From positions 62,001 to 126,000 of the forward strand of contig JAXMFT010000012.1 of assembly GCA_046347635.1 (NCBI GenBank): a stretch of 64,000 nucleotides of DNA, written 5' to 3'. Each line of letters starts with the position of its first letter. Position 1 is the first letter of the stretch. This document shows, one piece after another, positions 43,094-51,987 of the stretch. This DNA comes from JAGVSZ01 sp019137045 (GTDB taxonomy: Bacteria > Pseudomonadota > Gammaproteobacteria > Burkholderiales > SG8-39). Below the pieces are notes generated by a model. It did not search any database, was not told where the DNA came from, and saw only the letters and a program-made list of their open reading frames with translations. The position numbers and the translations under genes were made by a program.

Positions 43094-44761
43094 ATGAACG
43101 ACCGCCTCGACGACCTCGACACCGTCCGCTTCACCAAGCCCACGCACCAGGTCACCAACCAGCCGCCGCCGCTCGTCGGCTACAACGCCTGGACCGGCGA
43201 CGCGATCCTGCGCGACGCGGTCCAGCGCGAGGGCGGGAGCTGGATCGCGGGCCGCGCGTCCGATCTCGGCGAGCTGGTCGGCAGCGAGCGGCTGCAGATG
43301 CTCGCCGCGCAGGCGAACCGGGTCGCGCCGCAGCTGCGCACGCACGACGCCACTGGCAACCGCATCGACGAGATCGACTACCACCCCGCCTACCACGAGC
43401 TGATGACGCTCGCGCTCACCGGCGGGCTGCACTCGACCGCGTGGACCGCGGCGAGCGGGGGATTCGTCGCGCGCGCCGCGCTCAACTACCTGTGGAACCA
43501 GGGCGAGAACGGCACCGCGTGCCCGATCACGATGACCTTCGCGTCGGTGCAGGTGCTGCGCAACGCGCCGGAGCTCGCGCGCGCGTGGGAGCCGAAGCTG
43601 ACCGCGGACCACTACGACCCGCGCCTCGTCCCGGTGGGCGAGAAGCTCGGCGCGATGATCGGCATGGCCATGACCGAGAAGCAGGGCGGCTCCGACCTGC
43701 GCTCGACCCAGACGCGCGCGCGGCGCGTGACCGCCGACTGGTACGAGCTGCGCGGGCACAAGTGGTTCTGCTCGGCGCCGATGTCCGACGGCTTCCTCAC
43801 CCTCGCGCTGCTCGACGGCGCCATCACCTGCTTCCTCGTGCCGCGCGTGATGCCCGACGGCAGCCGCAACCGCTTCCTCATCCAGCGGCTCAAGGACAAG
43901 GTGGGCAACCGCTCGAACGCCTCGGCCGAGGTGGAGTACGACGGCACGCTCGCCCAGCTCGTGGGCGAGCCGGGGCGCGGCATCGCCACCATCATCGAGA
44001 TGGCGCACCTCACGCGCTTCGACATCGTGGTCGCCGTGTCGGGCATGATGCGCGCGGCGCTCAACCAGACGCTGCACCACTGCGCCCATCGCGTCGCCTT
44101 CGGGCGCGCGCTGGTCGAGCAGCCGCTGATGCAGAACGTGCTCGCCGACCTGGCGATCGAGGCCGAGGCGGCGACCCTGCTCGCGTTCCGGCTCGCGCGC
44201 GCGTTCGACCGGCAGAAGACCGACGAGCACGAGCGCCTCCTCACGCGCATCCTGACGCCGGTGGCGAAGTTCTGGCTGTGCAAGCGCCTGCCGATGTTCG
44301 TGAGCGAGGCGATGGAGTCGATCGGCGGCAACGGCTACGTCGAGGAGCATCCGCTCGCTCGGGCTTACCGCGAGGCGCCGGTCAACGGCATCTGGGAGGG
44401 CAGCGGCAACGTCATCTGCCTCGACGTCCTGCGCGCGATGCAGAAGACCCCGGACGCGCGCGAGGCGCTGTTCCGCGAGCTCGGGCCCGCGATCGCGGCG
44501 GACGGCCGCGTGTCGCGCTACCTGGACGTGATCGGCACCGAGCTCGGCAACGCGCACGGCCTCGAGGGCCGCGCGCGGCGCGTCACCGAAATGCTCGCGC
44601 AGGTGATCTCGGCGGCGCTGCTGGTGCAGCACTCGACCAGGGAAGTGGTCGACGCGTTCTGCGCCGCGCGGCTCGGGCGCGACGGGGGCAAGTCGTTCGG
44701 GACGCTGCCCGGACGGGTCGAGGTCGAGAAGATCCTGGAGCGCGCGCGCATCCGGACCTAG
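43094..44761 (+). CDS. AidB-like acyl-CoA dehydrogenase
   Basis: A 555-residue flavoprotein of the AidB/isovaleryl-CoA dehydrogenase group. 'TKPTHQVTNQPPPLVGYNAWTGDAILRDAV' is the typical AidB N terminus; 'GMAMTEKQGGSDLRSTQTRARR', 'LRGHKWFCSAPMSDGFLTLA', 'RLKDKVGNRSNASAEVEYDG', 'AYREAPVNGIWEGSGNVICLDVLRAM' follow. In E. coli AidB is part of the alkylation response; related proteins act on unknown acyl substrates. GGAGG precedes the ATG. Full length, intact. Confidence 0.93.
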   Translation: MNDRLDDLDTVRFTKPTHQVTNQPPPLVGYNAWTGDAILRDAVQREGGSWIAGRASDLGELVGSERLQMLAAQANRVAPQLRTHDATGNRIDEIDYHPAYHELMTLALTGGLHSTAWTAASGGFVARAALNYLWNQGENGTACPITMTFASVQVLRNAPELARAWEPKLTADHYDPRLVPVGEKLGAMIGMAMTEKQGGSDLRSTQTRARRVTADWYELRGHKWFCSAPMSDGFLTLALLDGAITCFLVPRVMPDGSRNRFLIQRLKDKVGNRSNASAEVEYDGTLAQLVGEPGRGIATIIEMAHLTRFDIVVAVSGMMRAALNQTLHHCAHRVAFGRALVEQPLMQNVLADLAIEAEAATLLAFRLARAFDRQKTDEHERLLTRILTPVAKFWLCKRLPMFVSEAMESIGGNGYVEEHPLARAYREAPVNGIWEGSGNVICLDVLRAMQKTPDAREALFRELGPAIAADGRVSRYLDVIGTELGNAHGLEGRARRVTEMLAQVISAALLVQHSTREVVDAFCAARLGRDGGKSFGTLPGRVEVEKILERARIRT

Positions 44762-44767
44762 CGCCGG

Positions 44768-45523
44768 TCACTCGGCGCGGGTGCGTGCGAACGAGATGTC
44801 GCCGTAGTACGCCTCGGCGTCCGCGCCGGTGTTGTCCGAGTCGGTCATGATGCCGACCGACCGGATCGGCGGCGGCTCCTCGCCGAACGCGCGCTTGTAG
44901 TCCTCGTACACGTTGCGCACCTCCGCGCGCCACTTCCCGAGGTGCTCGGCGCCCGAGTCGGCGACGATCATCTTGATGCGGCTCGTGTGCAGGTTGTCGA
45001 TCACCCGCCCCACCGGCGCGCGGTTCTCCCAGATGTACATGAGGATGGCGTACGGAAATTCCTGGCGCGTGAACAGCCGGAAGTTGTCCGCGAACAGGCG
45101 CTCGTCGAGCGGCAGCTTCGACTTGTCGCCGTCGAACGCGATCACGATCCGCACCGGCGAGTCCTCGAGGTGGCGCTGGGTGTTGTCGGCCGCCGGGATG
45201 AGCGCCGGCACCTTCCACTGCCAGCGCAGGTAGGGGTATACCTTCGGGTCGAGCGCCAGCGGGTACACGAGCCCCGAGGCCGACGCGCGCGAGCGCGCGA
45301 GCACGACCGTGCGCCCCTCGTGGTCGACCAGCCGGTACTCGGTCGGGCGCTTGAGGCCGGAGAGCTTCCACTCGCGCCAGCCGCGCGGCAGCCCGTCGCC
45401 GGCCTGCGCCGCGGAGAACCTGCCCACCGCGGGCAGCGCGATGCGGTCGGGCTTTTCCGGCGCGACCGCGCACCCGGCGAGGGCAACCGCCGCAAGGAGC
45501 GAAACGAAGCCAGATGCGCGCAT
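44768..45523 (-). CDS. DUF3047-family lipoprotein
   Basis: A 251-residue exported protein with a lipobox LAGC at residues 15-18, so Cys18 should be lipid-modified. The mature part ('GWREWKLSGLKRPTEYRLVDHEGRTVVLARSRASASGLVYPL', 'YLRWQWKVPALIP', 'DNFRLFTRQEFPYAILMYIWEN', 'NVYEDYKRAFGEEPPPIRSVGIMTDSDNTG') matches DUF3047, a beta-sandwich of unknown role in the cell envelope. Convergent with the AidB-like gene, six bases apart. Confidence 0.88.
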   Translation of the reverse strand: MRASGFVSLLAAVALAGCAVAPEKPDRIALPAVGRFSAAQAGDGLPRGWREWKLSGLKRPTEYRLVDHEGRTVVLARSRASASGLVYPLALDPKVYPYLRWQWKVPALIPAADNTQRHLEDSPVRIVIAFDGDKSKLPLDERLFADNFRLFTRQEFPYAILMYIWENRAPVGRVIDNLHTSRIKMIVADSGAEHLGKWRAEVRNVYEDYKRAFGEEPPPIRSVGIMTDSDNTGADAEAYYGDISFARTRAE

Positions 45524-45584
45524 GCCGTGTCCCGGCCGCAGAGCGTACTCGATCCGGGCGCGCGCTGAGCGCGCCGGGGCCGCG

Positions 45585-46469
45585 TCACTGCACCAGCCAG
45601 TCGAGGATCTCGCCCCAGCGGTCGACGATCAGGAAGTGACCGAGCCCGGGCAGCACGTTTGCGCGCGCCCCCGGGATCGCCGCCGCGAGCCGGCGCGTCG
45701 CGGCCACCGGCACGATGCGGTCGTCCTCGCCGTGCCACAACGCCACCGGGACGCGGACCGATTCGAGCGGCAGCGCCCACGGCCGGCCGGCGAGCCGCAG
45801 GTCGGCGAGCAGCCCGTCGACCCCCTGCCGCACCGACTCGGCGAGGTCGCGCGCGAGCAGCGCGCGCACGTCGGACCGCGCGAGCGTGCGCTGATCGTCT
45901 GCGGCGAGGCGCGCCGCCAGGCGGTCGATGAAGCGCTCGGGCGCGCGCTGCGCCCGGCGCACCGCGATGCGCAGCGGCCGGCGCAGGAGCTTGGGCGCGT
46001 GCGCCGCGACCGCCAGCAGCGCGCGCGTGCGCAGCGCGCCGGGACCGCCGCGCATCGAACCGGGCGGCCCGACGCTGCTCACCAGCGCGGCGCGCGTGAC
46101 CCGGTCGCCGAGCAGCGCGGCGCACGCCGCCGCGAACGGCCCGCCGCCCGAGACGCCGGCCACCGCGAACGCCCCGATGTCGAGCCGGTCCGCGATGGCC
46201 GCGACGTCGCGCGCTGTCGTCGCGAGCGTGCGCCCCGGCGCGGGCGTGGACAGGCCGAAGCCCGGCCGGTCGACGTGGATCACGCGCGCGCCGTGCGCCG
46301 CGGCGATGCCCGCGTCGGGATGCTGCTGGAGGCGCGAGCCGGGTAGCCCGTGAAAGGCGAAGACCGGGTGTCCCCCGGGATCGCCGCACTCGACGCACGC
46401 GACCCAGCGGCGGTCGCCGAGCTCGAGCAGCCGGGTCTCGGGCGGCAGCGCGGACGTGGCCGGATCCAT
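45585..46469 (-). CDS. Alpha/beta hydrolase
   Basis: A 294-residue hydrolase: 'HPVFAFHGLPGSRLQQHPDAGIAAAHGARVIHVDRPGFGLST', nucleophile elbow 'VAGVSGGGPFAAAC', acid in 'LWHGEDDRIVPV', histidine in 'VLPGLGHFLIVDRW'. The glycine-rich GVSGGG is typical of a subgroup with unknown substrates. It ends 61 bases upstream of the lipoprotein gene on the same strand. Confidence 0.88.
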   Translation of the reverse strand: MDPATSALPPETRLLELGDRRWVACVECGDPGGHPVFAFHGLPGSRLQQHPDAGIAAAHGARVIHVDRPGFGLSTPAPGRTLATTARDVAAIADRLDIGAFAVAGVSGGGPFAAACAALLGDRVTRAALVSSVGPPGSMRGGPGALRTRALLAVAAHAPKLLRRPLRIAVRRAQRAPERFIDRLAARLAADDQRTLARSDVRALLARDLAESVRQGVDGLLADLRLAGRPWALPLESVRVPVALWHGEDDRIVPVAATRRLAAAIPGARANVLPGLGHFLIVDRWGEILDWLVQ

Positions 46470-46846
46470 TCTGACCTTGCGAGTCGATCGCGCGGGCGCG
46501 CGCGGCGGGGTTCGACTGCCGGGGGGCGCCGCTACCGGCGCGAGCGTGCGCGATGGCCGCGGGCGCCGCCAGCCGCACCACCGCTGCCGGTGCGCACGTC
46601 GTACGCGTGCGCGCGCGCGCGCGCCGGCGCCGCGACGAACAATGCTTCCCTGATTCGCATGGCGGGGTCCCTTGTCGGATCGACGGGATCATCTTCGGGA
46701 ATGACCGCCGCGCCTGCGAGCCGGCACGGCCGACGGGCCGTGCAGCAGGTCACGCGCCCCGCCGTCGAAATCTCGACCGCGTGCGGAATGACACGGTCAT
46801 GACCGCAGCACGGGAAACGCCGACGGCGGCCCGGTGCGCGCTCGCT
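46470..46846. other. Intergenic stretch without a supported gene
   Basis: 377 bases between two minus-strand genes. Short frames exist on both strands but show only the arginine/alanine composition of chance frames in this GC-rich DNA, with no start signals or recognisable family. I see no convincing terminator or RNA. Confidence 0.5.
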
Positions 46847-47668
46847 TCAGCGCGTGCGCACGCGCACCGCCGACCAGGGCTGCGCCTCGCCCTCGCCCGC
46901 CATCCTGTCGCCGGCGACGCGCCCGACGAAGGCCTGGCGCGCGCCGCCCGCGCCGGTCACCGCGAACCGGATCTCGTCGCCGCGCAGGCTCGCCTGCGCG
47001 AGCGGCAGCGTCTCGCCCGCCACGCGCAGCGACCCGGAGAGGCGCTGGAACTGCTGCGCGAGGACGAGCTCGGCCGCGCCGGCCGGGGTGCGCGTCATCG
47101 CCCAGGTTCCGGCCACGCGCGCGGGCACGATCCACAGGTAGACGTCGCTCGAGCCGACGCGCGCCGACTCGTCGGGTTGCCAGTCGCCCATGCGGAACAT
47201 GTGCGACGCCACGCGCGTGCCGGGCCGCAGCGCGAGGATGCGCGGACGCAGCTCGACGTTGATCGAGGTGAGGAGATAGAGCGTCACCACCGTCGCCGCG
47301 CGGAAGTCGAACTCGAAGAGGTCGCCCTGCACGAACCGCACCCGGTCGGCGACGCCTTCCCGGCGCGCCGCCGTGCGGCTCACCTCGATCATGCTCGGGT
47401 CGTACTCGACGCCGACCGCGCGCGCGCCGAAGCGCTTCGCCGCCATGATCGCGATCCTCCCGTCGCCCGAGCCGAGGTCGTACACGAGATCGCGCGGGCC
47501 GACCTGCGCCATCGCCAGCATCCGGTCCACGGCGGCGTCGGGCGTGGGCACCCACGGCACGTCCTTGCCGGGCAGGACGGGCGGCTCGTTCAGGCTCTCG
47601 AGCTGCGCGTGCGCAGGCGGCACGCCGAGGGCGAGGCAGGCTGCGGCGAGGACGAGGATTCGGGTCAC
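46847..47668 (-). CDS. Secreted SAM-dependent methyltransferase-like protein
   Basis: A 273-residue protein with a signal peptide (about 1-22, ending PPAHAQ) in front of a Rossmann methyltransferase: 'LVYDLGSGDGRIAIMAAKRFGARAVGVEYDPSMIEVSRTAA' (SAM loop and acidic residue), 'VRFVQGDLFEFDFRAATVVTLYLL'. The last 110 residues form a beta-rich domain ('YLWIVPARVAGTWAMTR'). SAM is not known to be abundant in the periplasm, so an exported methyltransferase is odd; the family occurs in several proteobacteria. GTG at 47668 is the only sensible start. Confidence 0.8.
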   Translation of the reverse strand: MTRILVLAAACLALGVPPAHAQLESLNEPPVLPGKDVPWVPTPDAAVDRMLAMAQVGPRDLVYDLGSGDGRIAIMAAKRFGARAVGVEYDPSMIEVSRTAARREGVADRVRFVQGDLFEFDFRAATVVTLYLLTSINVELRPRILALRPGTRVASHMFRMGDWQPDESARVGSSDVYLWIVPARVAGTWAMTRTPAGAAELVLAQQFQRLSGSLRVAGETLPLAQASLRGDEIRFAVTGAGGARQAFVGRVAGDRMAGEGEAQPWSAVRVRTR

Positions 47669-47820
47669 GTTCGGCGTTCGGCGGCGCTGCGCGACGTTAC
47701 TCCGGGCGTTCCCGCGCGCGCAAGCGCGATAGCACGACCCGATTGCACTCATAGGAACGCAAACCTGGCGACACGAGCCGGGTTCCCGTATGGTGCAAGG
47801 AAGAACGAACCCGTGCCGCC

Positions 47821-48054
47821 GTGACTGCCGCCGTCCTCGACGCCACCCGCCGCCTCGGCGCGCTGAAGCCCTGGCGTCCCCAGCGTGCGCGTCTCGCGCT
47901 GGGCGCCGTCGCCGCTGCGATCGGCGCGGCGCAGCTCGTCGCCGGGCTCGCACGGTGGCTTGCGGCGAACGAGGCCGCCGCCGGCGCGCGCCCCGCGTTC
48001 GGCGCCCTCGCGGGTGCCGCGGCTATGATCGCCCTGGACGCAATCCTCGGATGA
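47821..48054 (+). CDS. Small hydrophobic hypothetical protein
   Basis: A possible 77-residue protein with a GTG start, weak AAGGAAG about 17 bases upstream, and two short hydrophobic stretches ('LALGAVAAAIGAAQLVAGLARWL', 'FGALAGAAAMIALDAILG') that could be membrane helices. No family recognised. It ends 29 bases before the Dps-like gene. Alanine-rich composition also fits a chance frame. Confidence 0.35.
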   Translation: MTAAVLDATRRLGALKPWRPQRARLALGAVAAAIGAAQLVAGLARWLAANEAAAGARPAFGALAGAAAMIALDAILG

Positions 48055-48083
48055 GTTCCATTTCGCAACGAAGGAGACCCCGC

Positions 48084-48578
48084 ATGAAAGCGAACAAGAG
48101 CACCGCTCCCCAGATCGACATCGGCATCCCGGCGAAGGACCGCAAGGAGATCGCCGACGGGCTCGCACGCCTGCTCGCCGACACCTACACGCTGTACCTG
48201 AAGACGCACAACTTCCACTGGAACGTGACCGGGCCGCTGTTCAACACGCTGCACCTCATGTTCGAGACGCAGTACAACGAGCTCGCGCTCGCGGTCGACG
48301 CGATCGCCGAGCGCATCCGCGCGCTCGGCTACCCGGCGCCCGGCTCGTACAAGGCCTATGCCGGGCTCTCGTCGATCAAGGAGGCCGAGGGCGTGCCCGC
48401 GGCCAAGGCGATGATCGCGCAGCTCGTGAAGGGCCAGGAGGCGGTGGTCAAGACCGCGCGCTCGATCTTTCCCGCGGTCGAGCGCGCGAACGACGAGCCC
48501 ACCGCAGACCTGCTGACCCAGCGCATGCAGGTGCACGAGAAAACCGCCTGGATGTTGCGCTCGATGCTGGAGCAATGA
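48084..48578 (+). CDS. dps: Dps-family ferritin-like DNA-protection protein
   Basis: A 164-residue member of the Dps family, which oxidises and stores iron in a 12-subunit shell and protects DNA. The ferroxidase helix 'YTLYLKTHNFHWNVTGPLFNTLHLMFETQYNELALAVDAIAERIRALG' has the conserved H, D/E residues. AAGGAG stands seven bases before the ATG. Followed by a GC-rich hairpin and the convergent antiporter operon. Confidence 0.93.
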   Translation: MKANKSTAPQIDIGIPAKDRKEIADGLARLLADTYTLYLKTHNFHWNVTGPLFNTLHLMFETQYNELALAVDAIAERIRALGYPAPGSYKAYAGLSSIKEAEGVPAAKAMIAQLVKGQEAVVKTARSIFPAVERANDEPTADLLTQRMQVHEKTAWMLRSMLEQ

Positions 48579-48588
48579 TCGGGGCCGG

Positions 48589-48637
48589 GACGGGAGCGGC
48601 GCGCGCGGTGCGCCGCGCTTCGCGCGCGCCGTCCCGT
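48589..48637. terminator. GC-rich hairpin between convergent dps and the Mrp operon
   Basis: GGGACGGGAGCGGCGCGCGC pairs with GCGCGCGCCGTCCCGTC around a short centre. It has no T-tract on either strand but lies exactly between two convergent stops, so may act as a bidirectional transcription block. Confidence 0.4.
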
Positions 48638-50322
48638 CAGAAGAGGTAGTAGGAGAGCAGCAGCGCGAGCAGCATTCCCATCACGCCGAGCCCCATTGCC
48701 CCGGCGGGCCAGGTGCGCGCGAGCGCGCCCTGCGGCCCGCACAGCCGGCGGAAGTAGGCGCCGAGCCGCTCGCCGGCCCGCGCTGCGCCCGCTCCCCCGG
48801 CGGCGAGCGCGCGCTCCAGCGCGGCGCCGCAGAGCGCAACGACGCGCGGGAAGAGCGCCCGGTACAGCCAGTCCGTATCGAGCGTGATCGTGAGCGTGCG
48901 CCGCAGCCAGCCGAGCATCACGAAGAACGCGAGCCCGGAGAAGAGCAGCAGCTGGAGCTGGGCCACCACGTGGAAGCCGGTATACGGCGCGTAGTCCACA
49001 GGGTAGGGCAGCAGGCCGTACAGCGGCTCGTACCAGATGCCCAGGCCGATGCAGAACGCCGCGAGGAGGACCATCGCCGCGCGCATGTTCCACCCCGGAT
49101 CGGGCGGCCGCAACCCCGAGTCCTTCTGGAAGAACACGAACCAGGGGAACTTGATGCCGGCGTGCAGGAAGACGCCAGCCGACGCCGCGGCGAGCAGCAG
49201 CCAGACGACGAACAGGTGCTCGTCGCCGGCCGCCTGCGCGATCATCGACTTGCTGACGAAACCGGACGTGAGCGGGAACGACGAGATCGCGAGCGCGCCG
49301 ACGATGCCGCACGCGGCGGTGAGCGGCATGGTGCGGAAGAGCCCGCCGAGCTCGGTGCACTTGCGCCTTCCGGTGGCGTAGAGCACCGCGCCCGCGGACA
49401 TCAGCAGCAGCGCCTTGTAGAGGATGTGCGTGAACGCGTGCGCGGCCGCGCCGTTCAGCGCCATCTCGGTTCCGATGCCGATCCCGGTCACCATGAACCC
49501 GACCTGGTTCACGATGCTGTAGGCGAGGATGCGCCGCATGTCGTTCTCGAGCAGCGCGTAGACGATTCCGTAGAACACCATGGCGAGCCCGACGTAGATC
49601 AGGGGCTCGGTGCCGGGGAAGCCCCGCAGCAGGACGTACACCGCCGTCTTGGTGGTGAACGCCGACAGGAACACCATGCCGCTCCAGGACGCTTCCGGGT
49701 AGGCATCCGGCAGCCAGGCCGAGAGCGGCCAGGCGCCGGCGTTGACCAGGAACGCGGCCAGGATCAGCGCGTGCGCCGGACCGTCGAGCGCCATCGGCTG
49801 AAACGCGGTCGTGCCGGTCTGCAGGACGTGCGCCGCGACGCCGATGAAGAGCAGCATCCCGCCGCAGAGGTGCACCATCAGGTAGCGCATGCTCGCGCGG
49901 TAGGCGGCCGGCGTGGCCGCGCTCCACAGGACGAGCGTCGAGCCGATCGCCATCACCTCCCAGCACACGAACACGGTGACGAGGTCGCCGGCGAGCGTCA
50001 CGCCGATCGCCGCGCCGGCGTAGAGGAACGCGGCCGCCAGCTCCAGGCGACGCGGCTGGTTGAGCGCGAACAGCGCCCCGGCGAACGCCATGAGCGAGAA
50101 GATCACGGCGAAGAGCCGCGACAGGGCGTCGGCGGCGAACGGCGCGAGCTCCATGCCGAGGAAGCCGGCGCGCAGGTGCACGCCCGCCTCCAGCCGCCAG
50201 GCCAGCGTGAGCGCGACGAGCGGCGCCGCGAGCGCGACCACCGCGCGCGACCGGCCCCTCAGAACCGCGAGCAGCGCCGCCGCGGCGATGAGCCACAGGC
50301 CGGGATGGCTAGCGAGCGTCAT
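48637..50322 (-). CDS. Proton-translocating antiporter subunit (MrpD/NuoM-like), third copy
   Basis: A 561-residue membrane protein with about 14 helices and the proton-conducting core 'YAGAAIGVTLAGDLVTVFVCWEVMAIGSTLVLW' (key glutamate), 'NAGAWPLSAWLPDAYPEASWSGMVFLSAFTTKTAVYVLL' (key lysines), 'FTHILYKALLLMSAGAVLY'. A long C-terminal region with one extra helix replaces the usual end. Last gene of the antiporter operon; starts 14 bases inside the end of the small membrane protein gene. Confidence 0.9.
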   Translation of the reverse strand: MTLASHPGLWLIAAAALLAVLRGRSRAVVALAAPLVALTLAWRLEAGVHLRAGFLGMELAPFAADALSRLFAVIFSLMAFAGALFALNQPRRLELAAAFLYAGAAIGVTLAGDLVTVFVCWEVMAIGSTLVLWSAATPAAYRASMRYLMVHLCGGMLLFIGVAAHVLQTGTTAFQPMALDGPAHALILAAFLVNAGAWPLSAWLPDAYPEASWSGMVFLSAFTTKTAVYVLLRGFPGTEPLIYVGLAMVFYGIVYALLENDMRRILAYSIVNQVGFMVTGIGIGTEMALNGAAAHAFTHILYKALLLMSAGAVLYATGRRKCTELGGLFRTMPLTAACGIVGALAISSFPLTSGFVSKSMIAQAAGDEHLFVVWLLLAAASAGVFLHAGIKFPWFVFFQKDSGLRPPDPGWNMRAAMVLLAAFCIGLGIWYEPLYGLLPYPVDYAPYTGFHVVAQLQLLLFSGLAFFVMLGWLRRTLTITLDTDWLYRALFPRVVALCGAALERALAAGGAGAARAGERLGAYFRRLCGPQGALARTWPAGAMGLGVMGMLLALLLSYYLF

Positions 50323-50557
50323 CGTCGTAGTAGGTGTCGGGGCGCTTCAGCAGGAGGCCGACGCCCCGCGCGACGAGGATGAGGACGGCGCAGGCGAGGA
50401 AGCCGTAGAGCGCGCTGAAGCCGAACAGGCGCTCCACCGCGAAGTGCGGGTGCGCCTCGATCGCGAGCCCGGCCACCACCGTGAGCGCGAGCACCGCGAT
50501 GAACAGCTCCCAGAGGCGCCGGATGGCGCGCGGCCGGACGAGCCAGTGGTCGCTCAT
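50309..50557 (-). CDS. Small two-helix membrane protein of the Mrp operon
   Basis: An 82-residue protein with two hydrophobic helices (about 15-33 and 45-66: 'LFIAVLALTVVAGLAIE', 'ALYGFLACAVLILVARGVGLLL') and an acidic tail YYDDDAR. Its ATG overlaps the stop of the preceding large subunit (ATGA) and its end overlaps the next large-subunit gene, so it is an integral part of the operon. No homologue recognised by eye; possibly an assembly or linker subunit. Confidence 0.75.
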   Translation of the reverse strand: MSDHWLVRPRAIRRLWELFIAVLALTVVAGLAIEAHPHFAVERLFGFSALYGFLACAVLILVARGVGLLLKRPDTYYDDDAR

Positions 50558-51987
50558 GCCAGCCTCCGCGCGAGCGCGAGCGGCACGTCGGCCCAGACGA
50601 ACATCGCGACGGTGAGCGCCGCGGTGGCCACGAGCGCCGCCACCATCGGCCACGGCGCCTCGCCGTGGCGGGCGTCGTCGGGCAGCGCCGGCACGAAGAA
50701 GGCGCGATAGACGATCGGCAGGAAGTAACCCGCGTTGAGCAGCGTGCTCGCCACGAGCACCGCGAGCGCGACCCAGTGCTGCGCGGCGAGCGCACCGGAG
50801 ACCATGAACCACTTGCTCACGAAGCCGGCCGCCGGCGGCAGCCCGATCATCGAGAGCGCGCCGATGGCGAAGGCGGCGAAGGTCCAGGGCATGCGCCGCC
50901 CGAGCCCGTCGAGCTGGCTCACCTCGGTCTTGTGCGCCGCGGTGTAGATCGCCCCCGCCGCGAAGAACAGCGTGATCTTGCCCAGCGCGTGCGCCGCGAT
51001 GTGCAGCGCCGCGCCCACGATCGACAGCGGCGTGAGGATCGCCGCGGCCAGCACCACGTAGGCGAGCTGGCTCACCGTCGAGTACGCGAGGCGGCGCTTC
51101 AGGTTGTCGGCGCGCAGCGCGACGATCGAGGCCGCGATGATCGTGAAGCCGGCCACCCACGGCAGCCAGGCGAACGCCTCCGCGCCGAAGCCGATGCCGA
51201 AGACGTACACCACCACCTTGACGATCGAGAACACGCCCGCCTTCACCACCGCCACCGCGTGCAGCAGCGCCGAGACCGGCGTCGGCGCGACCATGGCCGC
51301 CGGCAGCCAGCGGTGCAGCGGCATGAGCGCCGCCTTGCCGATGCCGAACGCGTAGAGCGCGGCGAGGCCGGCCGCGGCGGGGCCCGAGAGCTTGCCCGCG
51401 AGGATCCCGCCCGGCGCGAAGTCGAGCGAACCGCCGATCCACCAGGTGATCGCCATCGCCGGCAGCAGGAACAGCATGGAGGACACGAGGAGCAACGCGA
51501 GGTAGGTGCGCCCGCCGCGGCGAGCGGGCTCGTCGCCGTGGTGCGTGACCAGCGGGTAGGTGACGAACGTGAGGAACTCGTAGAAGAGATACAGGGTGAG
51601 CAGGTTGCCGGCCAGCGCGACGCCGATCGCGCCGGCGATGGCGAGCGCGAAGCAGACGTAGAAGCGCGTCTGGTGGCGCTCGTCGTTGCCGCGCATGTAG
51701 CCGATCGAGTACACGCCGCTCACGAACCACAGCCCGGAGGCGACCAGCGCGAACAGGCACCCGAGCGGCTCGAGCTCGAAGGCGAGCGCGAAGCCGGGCA
51801 GGATCTCGCCCGCCGCGAGCGACGGTCGCGCGCCGCGCAGCACGTCGCCCCCGAGCGACGCCACGCAGGCGAACAGTCCGGCGGCGGCGGCGCGCGAGAC
51901 CGCCTCGCGCAGGTTCGGCCGGCGGTGGCAGGCGGCGATCAGCGCCGCGGCCGCGGCCGGGATCAGGATCGAGAGCGCGAGCATCAT
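50554..51987 (-). CDS. Proton-translocating antiporter subunit (MrpD/NuoL-like), second copy
   Basis: A 477-residue membrane protein with about 14 helices. 'CFALAIAGAIGVALAGNLLTLYLFYEFLTFVTYPLV' carries the conserved glutamate, 'GIGKAALMPLHRWLPAAMVAPTPVSALLHAVAVVKAGVFSIVKV' the lysine/histidine channel residues, and 'HIAAHALGKITLFFAAGAIY' the discontinuous helix. Start at 51987 gives an ATGA overlap with the stop of the first large subunit. Family members couple proton movement to cation exchange. Confidence 0.92.
   Translation of the reverse strand: MMLALSILIPAAAAALIAACHRRPNLREAVSRAAAAGLFACVASLGGDVLRGARPSLAAGEILPGFALAFELEPLGCLFALVASGLWFVSGVYSIGYMRGNDERHQTRFYVCFALAIAGAIGVALAGNLLTLYLFYEFLTFVTYPLVTHHGDEPARRGGRTYLALLLVSSMLFLLPAMAITWWIGGSLDFAPGGILAGKLSGPAAAGLAALYAFGIGKAALMPLHRWLPAAMVAPTPVSALLHAVAVVKAGVFSIVKVVVYVFGIGFGAEAFAWLPWVAGFTIIAASIVALRADNLKRRLAYSTVSQLAYVVLAAAILTPLSIVGAALHIAAHALGKITLFFAAGAIYTAAHKTEVSQLDGLGRRMPWTFAAFAIGALSMIGLPPAAGFVSKWFMVSGALAAQHWVALAVLVASTLLNAGYFLPIVYRAFFVPALPDDARHGEAPWPMVAALVATAALTVAMFVWADVPLALARRLA

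Noticed and set aside
46470..46846. Possible short gene between the hydrolase and the secreted methyltransferase
   Set aside because: Frames of 60-75 codons there have no start signal, no motif and chance-like composition.
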